Both the position numbers and the translations under genes were made by a program. This document shows positions 47,401 to 58,800 of a stretch of DNA of 64,000 bases, piece by piece. Under the pieces are notes generated by a model, which was not told where the DNA came from, made no database searches, and saw only the letters and a list, made by a program, of their open reading frames with translations. The stretch is from Bradysia coprophila (Eukaryota > Arthropoda > Insecta > Diptera > Sciaridae). Within the stretch, counting starts at the first letter, position 1. Every line of letters starts with the position of its first letter. The DNA lies in contig NW_023503493.1 in assembly GCF_014529535.1 (NCBI RefSeq), forward strand, positions 20,616,001 to 20,680,000, written 5' to 3'.

Positions 47401-50400
47401 ATACACTGGTTAATAACTCAAAATAAAGCGGCTTGAACTTGATTTGACGAAAGAAGTTAAAATTGAAAAGATTTTGCATTTTATAAATTCCCAAGAAATT
47501 ACTTTTAAAGGGGGTTAATGCGATGTACCGTTTTTCATCACAGAAATGTGTGGTGATTTATTGTGGTAACGATTAGAGGTTTTATTTACTCTTTATGGTT
47601 CATAGACATGAGAAACAATGCAATTAAACGCGTCCAGAAAGTTGATGAACAAATCGATGAACAAATTGATGAAGTTCACTTGATTCTTTTTGGAATATGT
47701 ATTCAAATTGCAATAAAAAACGATTTTGATACAGGTTTTCGAGGTTCAATTGTCGATTCTACTGTTCTCAGACAGTTTCCAGCTGAATAAAATCTCCCCC
47801 GTTAATTGTATGAATAGCAAAAATAAATTTGTTTACATGACTGTACTGCATCCTTTCAATCGGAATATGTAAATATTATGGTTGAACCACACGCTATAGT
47901 CTGTATAATGGGAGCTGGGGAAACAACGATGGTCAGAAGTTTATGTACACAGTCAAACACTGCACAAATATATAACTTTTTAGAACTATTTTAATCAACA
48001 ATGCGGTCGAATATAGGATATTGGATTTTATTTTATGGAACTAATACCTAGGTGAATGTTGTAATATTGTTACTATGAAACATGAGTTCAAAACGTTGTA
48101 CATAATCCAATTTACGGAGAAATTACGAAACGATTCAACCTGCTGCACGAATTCGACCTTAAGCGTACATGATTCCGAAAACTCTAAACTTTAAACAATT
48201 TTATTTTAACTGTGAAATTTTCAATTCCAAAGGTTTATTTCAATGCAACGGTTTCATTTTTAGGGGAAGGAGACCAAAAAAAACTTAGCACAAAAGATAT
48301 GTAAGACTGTAACGATGAAATGACGACTTAGCCTGACCACTTTTTTTTTATTCACACGGTACTACAATGACGTATTTTTCAACTACGTAAAAAGGCAACT
48401 CGCACAAGATTTTCCGATACCAAAATTTTGTAAAGTCATTAAGTTCCAGTTAGGAACAGTGACCGTTAACTGAGTACTGTAAAAAATTTCAAGACAATTC
48501 GGATGCTGAAAGCTATATTGAGAGTAAAATACGAGGGGACGGATATATACTAGTAAAAATTTTACGACCATGGAGAGTTAAATCAAGCATTATTTCCAAA
48601 TAACTTAAACAATAGTCACACCGAGAGGGGCGCACATCTGGAATTTATGAATTAAATGAGATTAAATCGATTAACTGCATTAAATAGAATAAAAGGAACA
48701 AATTATTAGCTTACGAAATCCGTTAAAAGTCTTAAATAGACTTGATTTTGATCGAACCATATACCACAACTCATAATTATAAAATATCAAAAAGCGGAAA
48801 ATCCCACTCAGTTAGTTGATTCTAGTAGTGGATCCGGGGTGATAGTTCTCAGGTCCAGATTGCCATATATGGTGACCTGGAAAATCACGAGTGCGCTTTT
48901 CTGAATTCATTCAATTTGCTACATTGTCGCTTTTCAAATGTGCCTTTTGGCGTCTTTTCTTCACATCAAGCGCTTTTTGCTACATTTCAAGCGTTTTTTT
49001 CCTGCATTTCACAAGACCCAGTGCGACCCTGTAGTTCTAGTTACGAAAATAAGATTCGCATGATCGCTTAAGATTTTCAGCACCCGTGAGATGAAAAGAT
49101 ATCATTTTCGGAATAAATTTATTTAATCCAGTTATATTCCATTTTAAATCCAAACTGCCCAAGAAAACATTTACTCTCGCTCGAAGAAAAAATAAAGATA
49201 AAACTGCCAATCTACATTCACATCGATGAAACAATTTTTCGTTTGTACGGAAGCTTGTAAGATAATTTTATTGAAAAAATATTCTTTTGTACGAGAATGA
49301 TATAGTCTTTCCACAACATGTTTCCAATCGACATTTTCTAATTCGACGCCTAACATCGCTAAGCACATCTGATACGAAGTACACGTACAAACAACATGTA
49401 AAACAACATGCAAGCGACCTACCAATTTGTATATGAAAAAAAAAAACAAGGAATCACATTCTGTTATCCTGCGTAAACATTTCTCGAAGCCGAGAGTCAA
49501 AAGCAACGTGAAAGATGAGATTTCTCATTACTTAGATAAAGACTGTGGTTGGTATAATAAGCCGTACACTGCATTATTTGTTCAAAATTCTAAACATTTT
49601 TTTTTCTTGTACTTTTTCCCATATGAATAGCTTCTTTTAATTCAAATAGTGTTTCAAATGAATGGTTTTTATTTTTAGTATCTTCAACTCTGAGGGCATT
49701 TTATGCTTTTATCTTGATTTTAATTAACTGTTATGGGTGAAAGAGGCTCTAAACAAATATGAAAGAAAATAAATATATGAAAGGGAAGCGTCGTAATACA
49801 TCTGCTATGCACACCAATCTTCTTTTTTTCTTTTTCACTAAAATTTCCACTTGGACCGTAGGATACCCTTTCTGTTCCGTGATAGTAAAATTAAATTTGA
49901 TTGTAGTATGATTGACATGAAATGGAATGATAACTCACATTCATTACTGCAGCAGGAATATAGAAAATAAAATTCGTCTCTTTAAAAATTTAATTGGCAA
50001 ATAAAAAAGTTCTTTTTTCGTTTTCTCATTTTCATTCATTCAAAAGCATAAAAATTTAATTGTTCGCCATAAAACTATGAAATTCTAACCACATGTGAAC
50101 AAATAAAATAATTTTCTTTTATGGCAAACGAAGAATAAAAATTTCTCAAACAAGAGCGGAAAATGAAATTATATTAAACATTTAAGCATGGGCTTGAGAG
50201 TCTCGGTCCTTTTTTATGATGAAATGCATGGTAATAACTTGTATTTTAAATGGTTTAAAAGTACATGGTATTTACAAGGACTAAGATGATTTCTAGAAAT
50301 GCGACACAAAATAAATTATGGAAATAAATTTTTCAAGTTTGAATGTAAAAGCAAAATTTCATGGGGTTGCGACTAAAACTTTCCGCACTGTAAGTGAAGT

Positions 50401-51939
50401 TTTAAAATGAATGTTACCGAGATAATTAAAAATTGTTTGTAGAAATTGGTCTGGATAATTTTTTAACGATTGTTTCGTAGATTTTATTTGTTATATCTTT
50501 GCAATTTCAAATCTGTAAATACTCGTAAAACGGATGGGTAAAAGTGTCCGATGGTAGCATACATCTGAATCCGGTTTTGAGTCTAGCTACATGCATTCAA
50601 ACGGGTACTCTGCCGTGAGAGGATCAAACGAACCATTTTTGTGTTGTGAATTTTCATGAACTTTAACAAATTTGTTCTCAAATATGTCCTGTTCATTCAC
50701 TGTTTTCATTTTCGCCAAATAAAAAATTTAGAAATCGTTACATCTTTGCTCTGCGTCTCAGTTATTGACGTGTAATTCATTTACATAAGATAATATCATC
50801 TTAATACATCATCTTAATACAATCTTTGGAATAATGCTGGCCGGCAATTATCGCAGTCGACAGTAAATGAATATAAGTTTATAGTTCAATCTTGATGCTT
50901 CTATCCTGACAGTTTGGAAAAGCTGAATTCAAATATAATAATTTCCATTTTGATACGTATTGCCAGATTGTCGAAGAACACAACATCATCATCGTCAACC
51001 ATATAACGTCAGTTTTGTCATAGCACTGAACCAAGCACTACAGATTTTTTTAACGCATAGCCTCTCTAATATGATCTGCCACAAAATAAACAACATTTTT
51101 TTAAACTTAACATACACTTAACAAAGTTAACAAATTATCACATTTTCGTTTTTAACAGATTCTACATAATTTCTAGATCCACAAATTTGATAGTCTTGAT
51201 ATTGATTTTTTTTTGTTTTTATTCCGGTACACTGCTACAGAAATTTCGACTGGGAAAAAATTCAAAAATGTTATTTAATATAACAGCTGTCAGTATGTGT
51301 GGGACTAGAAATATCAGATCCTACATAAAACACAAATCTTTCTAAAGTTGCAAAACAGTGGCAAAATGTAGACAAGAAGGTCATTTCAAACACTTTATAC
51401 AGTCCGCTTTCAGCCTTCAACCGGGGAGGACGTTCGGCCCCTGGTAAATACTTTGGGTTCCCAGGTTCCGTGAGGAAGGCAAGGGTGTTCGTTTGAGCCA
51501 GTCTGGAGACTGGAGCGAGCTCAAATTTGTGTTTTTGTGCCGTTTGATAGAAGAACAGTATTGCCCATAAGGGCGTGAGGAGTGAACTTTTTTTTATAGT
51601 GAATTTAGAGACTTTTATTTGCTATGAGAAAATTAAAAACGCGTGATCGACATTAGCGCGTGTGAAGATAGTTTCCAGAACTATCGAATTTGAATAGAAG
51701 ACATTGGCTGTACACGGATCTCTAGATCCACGCCACAATTTATATGGGCAGAGGCCCATTTGGAACAACAAAAACAACAACACTTTATAGAAACTCGCAA
51801 AATAATTGTCAAATATTCTTTAAATAAAATTTCTAAATAAACAATTAGATGAAACTGAAACATTCAAATATCGAAACCAAAATGCTGTCAACAACTAGAG
51901 CATAGAGCATATGTGTCCAAATAGCTATTTTCATAATAA
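47401..51939. other. Gene-free AT-rich stretch, 4.5 kb
   Basis: No supported gene. A small hairpin lies at 51492-51525 (TTTGAGCCAGTCTGGAGACT, closing GAGCGAGCTCAAA), preceded by the GC-richer patch 51418-51480. Short frames at 47563 and 49171 have no recognisable domain. Confidence 0.45.
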
Positions 51940-52040
51940 GGTAGTAAATGGGATTGTTTTGCGCACTAGATGTGAGATTGCCGATACGAGCGAAGCGAGT
52001 TCGGCAACACATCGTGTGCGCAAAACCCCCATTTACTACC
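51940..52040. repeat. Hairpin with GAGCGAAGCGAG apex
   Basis: GGTAGTAAATGGGATTGTTT on the left and CCCATTTACTACC on the right; inner stem TTTTGCGCAC / GTGTGCGCAAAA and GATGTGAGATTGCCGA / TTCGGCAACACATC; apex TACGAGCGAAGCGAGT. Confidence 0.85.
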
Positions 52041-52057
52041 GTGTTAGGAACAAGGTT

Positions 52058-52431
52058 TTATCTCCTGTAATGTCATAATCACCATAAAAACCGATTTAAA
52101 AAAATCAAACTGAAACATCAACACGCCATGACACCGTCACTCATTCATATTCCCCACAAATAAAACACACATCTAGTACACTGTCAAGAACTTGTCAATT
52201 TTCAGTGAATAAATGTGAAATTATCGAAGTTCGCCGTGAATAAATAAGAAAATATCGAAGTTCGCCGTGAATAAATGAGAAAATATCGAAGTTAGCCGTG
52301 CGCAAATGACCAATTGTCGAAATTTTCAGTTAATAAACGTAACGTCATGTGAATGACGTGTTTAAATGTGGCCCATTTTGATTCTAAAAGTGACACTCAA
52401 ATTGTGAATATTATGACATTACAGGAGATAA
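52058..52431. mobile_element. MITE with 22-bp inverted ends and an internal 31-bp tandem repeat
   Basis: TTATCTCCTGTAATGTCATA at 52058 is complemented by TATGACATTACAGGAGATAA ending 52431. Inside, 52205-52328 is about four units of 31 bp (GTGAATAAATGAGAAAATAT then CGAAGTTCGCC), the last two diverged. It starts 18 bp after the hairpin 51940-52040. Confidence 0.75.
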
Positions 52432-53040
52432 ATATAGTACACCGGCAACTCTCATTTTTGATAATGACAACATAGTAGGGTTGTGTACGCAGGCCCCTCT
52501 TGGAAAATCTGTTTTACTGCTTGGTTGCAGATGCTATGGTTTTGTCCAGCAAATTACATTTTAATGCATACACAAATTTTCATCGACGATGAATGATGAT
52601 ATATATGATTCATTTTACAAGTGCTCTATCTAATATGGTAATACGGGGTAATATAATTGTAACTGAAGTATGTCAATAACATATTTGCTGGAATAATTGA
52701 ACAAAGCTGGGTTAAGGTTAGTCAACAAAATTAATGAAATTTTGTACGTACAGCAAATGAATGACGCTCAGGAATGTTTTTATTATCGAAGTTATTAAAA
52801 TCAAACAGCATACACAACATCGACAAATATTTTGATAGACACTCTAATATATTAGAAATTCAGGAATGCAATGGATCATACGGAGGAACGAGTTTAACAA
52901 CTTGAAAATCCGCATACCCATTCGTAGCTTGCCGATACTAAGCTGAGTCAATACATTTACGTTTCCAAATACTTTTGAGTACTAATACAACTATTGTAAA
53001 AAGTCTTTTTCTGTATACGTGAGAGTGTATTGGTGAGCTA
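52432..53040. other. Gene-free AT-rich stretch
   Basis: No supported feature. Confidence 0.5.
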
Positions 53041-53049
53041 TGATATGAA

Positions 53050-53227
53050 TCGGTCGGTAGGGAAAGTAAACGGTCGAGAAGGAAAGTAACGGTTGGGAAG
53101 GAAAGCACCAACACACTCTCACTATTACAGAAAAATATCTTTCAAAATACCCCAATACACACTCGATGTGTGTTTTCGCTTGGGCTTCGCCCGCGCGTGC
53201 ACACACATCTTGTGTGTATTGGGGTAT
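53050..53227. repeat. Short 19-20-bp tandem repeat followed by a GC-apex hairpin
   Basis: 53050-53108: three units of CGGT(C/T)GGTAGGGAAAGTAAA type. 53147-53227: hairpin ATACCCCAATACACACTCGA / TGTGTGTATTGGGGTAT, inner GATGTGTGT / ACACACATC, apex TTGGGCTTCGCCCGC. Confidence 0.8.
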
Positions 53228-53608
53228 GTTGAAATATACTATTACTTCATTTGTTGTAACATGCATTTCGCTATATAAGAGAACATTGTTCAGAACTTTT
53301 TTATTAGAATGAGAGATGATAACCCGTTTTTTAAAGGTAAAATATTCTATGGGATGTCCGATAATAGTCAAGGTCCATAAGATAAGATTAACCAAATTTT
53401 ATTTAAGAAAAAATTATTGGGAAATACAAAAGATCAACTTTCAGTGCAACAGAAAGTATGAGCTTGACTGATTGACTCTACGTTACTCGACTGTACTCAA
53501 TCATCTCTGTGTACTAAAAATGAAAATAAAAAAAGTCTCTCATGTCTTCTCTATCAGTTCAAAGGTAATGTGACACGGCCACTTACTCATTACCTTTAGG
53601 CGTTCTGC
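53228..53608. other. Gene-free stretch downstream of the Fanzor-like pseudogene
   Basis: No supported gene. GGTAATGTGACACGGCC near 53563 and CATTACC near 53589 form only a weak inverted pair. Confidence 0.4.
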
Positions 53609-55802
53609 TCACTCATCTTTCGCAGATGAGCTCGTATAATCCTCCAATGCTGTCCATGGCTTCATCATATCGGCTGCTGATATGATGAAAGTAAACATAT
53701 TGTGTTTCTCGGCCTCTTCTTGAGACGACCATTTTATGTTACGGTGTTCTTCATCGCAGCGATTGATTCTTTTTGGGTCGCTTTGGGTCGCTTTTTTGAA
53801 TTCGATGGGGAGACAATCAATGTATTCGCAGAGACACAACTGCACTATATTGCGTGCAGCGTTGCCATCGCGGTTCCAATACAATTTGTATAGCGTTGTC
53901 GACGCATTTACATTGTAGGAGGTTGACTGGTGTTCATTGCGCCAATCTATTCTTTCCTTATCGCCAGTCGTCCATCGTTGGGTTCGTTCCATTTTGACTC
54001 TTTGTGCCCTTTGTGTCTGTGTCGGTTTGGGATACATCTGTGTGATCGGTATCATTAACGATGCAAATCCTTTTTCCGTCGGTACGTCCATACTAGATTG
54101 GTCGAAGTGGAGTTCGCGGCTGGTTTGGAATTATTGCATAATTTAAGCCGTTCTTTCGAAAACTCTACATCGTCACTACACTTTTTGGTTTTACTATACT
54201 CATCAATGGTGGCATAAACAAACGTACGCGGGATCTACTTCAAATATCTCACAATTGGTTTATTTCCGAGTGACCACCTGTGACCTTTGATTGTTGAATT
54301 GGATGGTGTGGAAAGTTTCCCACTAAGACCATGCATAATTTGTTCTATTGTTTTGTTGCCTTGCCATGAACGTTTACGTCGCCAACAATCTCCTTTGTCA
54401 TTGCAAATTTTTTGCAATTCGGAAATTAATTCGTGCTGCACTTTTGTTGGTTGAGTGCATTTCTCCGAATCGAAGAGGAATTTCATGGTGTGGTAGATTT
54501 ATCGTTAATTAACTGTCGATTAATCCTTTGCAACTTATCTCCTTCTTCTTCTTTCCATTTAGTAATTTAAAAGCGATCCAGTTCCGTATCCTTGAGTATA
54601 AGTGAGTGGTGATGTTTGTTTTGAAATTCACAGCGAACGTGTCGACAATATTGTGCCACGCATTCTGGGACGTTTCTACGAATTCGGTTTGTACATCGTA
54701 TTGTCTGCATAGCTCAAAGAAGCGGTTGTGTTTGGAATATCTTGAATTCCCACAGAATCGCTTTCCAGTTGAATTCTTTTTCGAATATGCGGTCGATTTC
54801 GCTGTCATTTTCTTCGTCGCACATGGTATTGTAGATTTCAAAGTAGGTTAGGCTTAAAAATATAATTGCCACCTGTAGGTTCATTATAGCGAAGACTTTC
54901 GTTGCAATTCCCGTTTTTTCCGTCGCTGTAGGCTTGGGCATTGGTAGCTTGTTGCTTAGCGTTTTACCGTCGATTATAAGGGAACGCAGTTTTTGCTTAA
55001 CGTCGAATCTGTTGTTGGAGTTTTGTACTCGTCTCCAATTGTTGGAGTCGGTCTCGCTGGGTTTTTGTAAATTTTCACTGTGTTTCTCTTTGAAGTGTTT
55101 TTGAAGATTGTTGAACGACGAATAATTGACTGGGAAACGGTCAAATCTACATACAAGTCGTATCGTTTTGTCGAAGACGTTTCCAAGAAAACTCGTTTCT
55201 TCCTTGTGTGATTCTATCAGGGCCCGGTAGCCATTATCGTTGTCGCCTTTTTCTTGCTGAGTTTTCGTTGCCTTTGTAGTCGGTTGATGATATGGTTGAT
55301 CTTGACCGTTTCGTATTTGCTTCATCAGTAGGTGCAGCACATTTACGACTGGTTTCGTTGAAGTGGAGCAAGCCTTTTTTCCTTTCGAGTAGATTTACGT
55401 TTCCGTTGCGTCTCTCTTTGTTTCGCAATAGCGGCTCCACCATCCGTATCCCATTCCGTGTTCCGGTGTCGGAGACGTCTGTTGAGTGGATGGTTGGCTG
55501 TGGTTCTGTAAATTGTAAATGATTTGAGTGATTTAATGGTTTTGAAACGGAAAATTCTATTGGGTCCATTATTATTTGTGAACTATATTGTAAACGAAAT
55601 AATTCAGTGAATACTTCCTCTAAATTCTAGTCTTCGTTTTTTTGTTTGCAGGAAAGAAATGTACTAACGAAACATGCAAATTATAGGTCTTCGGATGAAT
55701 GTATTCAAGGATGAACTTACTGTTTGTTTTGAATTTGACCGTAGATGACGTTGGAGATCGTCGTTGATCATCTGAACTGTTTTGTTTTCGTCGCTTTTCC
55801 AT
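53609..55802 (-). pseudogene. Broken Fanzor-like (TnpB-related) gene
   Basis: Read on the minus strand, coding sequence is spread over several frames. Exon 1 (55802-55721) encodes MEKRRKQNSSDDQRRSPTSS and a basic tail; donor GTAAGT at 55720 and acceptor TTTACAG ending 55506 join it in frame to 55505-55234. Then come frames at 55340-54714, 54841-54509 (RFFELCRQYDVQTEF, NITTHLYSRIRNW) and 54486-54235 (HRWSLGNKPIVRYLK). A TAG follows, and then the same frame gives IPRTFVYATIDEYSKTKKC. The last frame (54091-53609) holds LYKLYWNRDGNAARNIVQLC. VDEY/F-TSK-C and WNRDxNAAxNI are the C-terminal hallmarks of TnpB/Fanzor RuvC nucleases. At least three frameshifts plus the TAG make it non-functional, and most zinc-ribbon cysteines are absent. 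Assigned by motif only. Confidence 0.5.
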
Positions 55803-58800
55803 GGCTTGTGTTGAAGGCTTATTCAAGACACCCTTGTCCGAATAAGACACCAGAATAAGAAATCGAAAAAAAAAGTTAAGGGAAAGGCATTGGTTGAAAA
55901 ATTGTGACAAGAAATCGAAAAAAAAATTGAGGGAAAGGACTCGGTAGGACCAGTGTATCCAATACTAACGTGTCATTGCCTTCCATCCCTACGGATGTTT
56001 TGTCATAGCCCACATAGAAGTTTCTAAAGGGGTTCAGGTAAACACTGGTATATTTCAAAAATTCGAAAATTTTTAATGGAAAAATAACAAAGTTTATCTA
56101 AACTATTGTGCCAATGTTCCTACCCTGCTCTGGTTCCACCTAAAGGCGGTGGAAACTTCAGACATTGGTTTCCTGAAACCAATGATTTAAGATGCGTAAG
56201 TCTACACTGTAATGACCATTGTCCCGTCGGTGCAAGTGGAGGGGAGCTAAAGGAGGCCGTAAAGAGAGGTCGGGTTGCGAAGTTAGCCATGATTCTACAA
56301 AAAAAAGAAAGAATCGGGGGAAAACTGAGGGAGGAGATGGTTGACACTGTTGGCAGACACTGTCATTATGTCAGGTGTCTGCATGGAAGGTAATAATTTC
56401 AATTTTCATTAAATTTCAATTGAAATTCTTTCCATCTGAAATTCGAAATGCAAAGTGAAAACAACAATTCCATTTTAATTTCACTTTCCGTTCGCAACAA
56501 ATTCAACTCTGAATTTATTACAAATGGAATTTCACCGGTGAAAATCTGCAAAGAAAGAATAAATTAATTAGTGGAGAAGCTTACCGGTCGAAAGCCAAAA
56601 TCGAAAAGAACGATCGAATGACTTTTTTTCGTTTAACACAGTATAAAGCATATCCCTACACAATAGAATTTTATATCTAAAGGGTTGAACAAAACCTTTT
56701 TTTTGCAAATCTATGGAAATCTATGGACAAACTTGCATAACGTATACGAATTTTACACATTGTCAAATATCAATCCGTTTCAATATCAAATCAACGAAGA
56801 GTCACACTCACACACTCACACAAATAAAAATGGCAAAATGTCAAATCAGAGTATAGCTGAAAATTGTCTAAATTTAATTTTGCAACGCAAATTTACAAAT
56901 CGGAATTTATATAGCTGCCCAGTACAAACACGGACCCGATGAACGGTGATCGGGTGTCAAGTCATTTTGTTCGTGAACCGAACAACGAAAATTTGGAAAA
57001 GGTAATTGATACGGATGAATGCCATATGTTGGACGTATGTTACAGAAGGGGGAGTGTTTTACTGGTGAGTTATCATTGACCATACGTCTGGTAAGTAAGT
57101 CCTTTCAATCAGAAAACGTTTTGCAGTTTCTTCGATGGAAACATTTTATTGACGAAAGGGTATAGGATTGCGTCTTCAGTTTCGTATCGATTATCGTCAA
57201 ACTTCACTATTACGACTTTCTAGTTTATATTATACTAAAATGAACATTCATGGAAAAGAAATATTTAAAAATTTATAGCGAAAATCCAGACGTCGCATAT
57301 CTATTCGACAATCAAGGCGGTAATATGCTTGGAAAACTTATTTTCATTTTGAATTTACTTTTTTCTTCTTCGCTTGTCCCATTTCACTTTAAAAATTCTA
57401 TTCCATTCGAGAGCAGATGGTTTTGTTTCTTGGCAGCACCTCTTTTGTCTTTTACAACTGCTGTGTTTTCATTCAAGTTTTTCAAAACAGTTTTGACTTG
57501 TAAACTTGCAGCATATAGATGTAACATTAAAATATTATACCGATATATTGACCGTGCGCTCCGCCTGGGTTGGGTTATACATATTTCTGTTCATTTATAT
57601 GTAGATGTTTGAATGGAGGAAGGAGGAAACAAAAGAAGTTTTGGTGTTAAACATATTGGGAGATTCGCTTCATGGATAGTACACTAAAAGTTAATCGTTT
57701 CGTATGTAGTTTTCATATAGAAGCAAAGGAAAAAAAATCCAATAACAAATGTTGAAAAACTAAGGTAGATGTACAGATCATGGTAAATCCCACACTGGAA
57801 CATCTGGTGCAACACGATATATTTATCAAATAATTGTTCTACTCAAAATGTAAATTTTTAAGCGGAATCACAAACTATATTCAAGTTCATTTTTACCATA
57901 TAGTGCTTACAGTCCTTTACGAACTATATAGCCATTACTTTTACTTCTATCGTTTAGACTTATCTCTCTGGTCTGATTAAAAAGTCTTTTTTACTTCAAT
58001 AGTACTTGATTGAAACATTTTCATAATATTTTTGGTAGAGTAGAGAATAAAGAAAGCATGTCGTAATTCTTCTCCAGGTGAGAAAATTACTATTCACCAT
58101 ACCAGTGAAAATAGCTATTTTGGAAGCAGTCACTCAATGTATTTGTGGGCCTCAAGTAATCGCGTACCTTCGCTAACAAAGTGATATGTAAATTGTGCTT
58201 TATCTCCCGTAAGAGCGGATGAAAAACTTTTAATGAAAGACTGTAAAACACTGTAATAGCCAAGAAAAATCATTAAAAACAATTCCTGCAGTTTTTCTAT
58301 ATACAAAATGTGTTCATCAAGATGGGAAAGCTGAAAAGTAACAACGAACTCGAAAAAAAACTCCAAAAAGGAAAAATAATTAATCAGCTGATTTTAATGT
58401 TTATTATGTTTTATAAATTCTTTCCTTTCAAATTCATTATGGTCATAAAAGTGTTATGTTTTTATGGTGAAAATTAACACTGCAACATTTATTTAAAATC
58501 TGATAAAATAACTTTAAAAGCATGGCATTAGCGTCGTTTTTCATCTAACCAGCTACACCATAATGCTCATTTCTTCATTTATTTTAGAGCTTTATCTAAA
58601 ATGTATTTTTATTATCGAAGAAGACTTAAGACAATATTTCTCTCGTGAATTGAAACAAAAGCAAAATGTAACAGAAGACGTTAGCGGAATAATGGATCGT
58701 ATAAAATATTTTTTATTCTGATGAAGAATACCCTATTTTCGTAACCTGATAACATCATTTTACACGTGTCTACTTTATTACAAGGTCAAGTGATTTTTTT

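Noticed and set aside
49171-49506. Minus-strand frame containing LENVDWKHVVERL
   Set aside because: A weak resemblance to Atg9-like text, but the rest does not match and no exon structure supports it.
51418-51480. GC-richer patch suspected to be a tRNA or other RNA gene
   Set aside because: No cloverleaf arms or A/B box pair could be drawn; I found no supported tRNA or rRNA anywhere in the window by eye.
57250-57612. Plus-strand hydrophobic frame of 120 codons
   Set aside because: No recognisable family and no coherent splice partners (a possible exon at 56938-57000 ending LEK|GTAATT is not linked to it in a convincing way).
58168-58330. Exon-like minus-strand segment LSHLDEHILYIEKLQELFLM between CTTTTCAG and GTACGCG
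   Set aside because: Vaguely like an insect odorant-receptor segment, but I could not find adjoining exons in frame, so it is not called.
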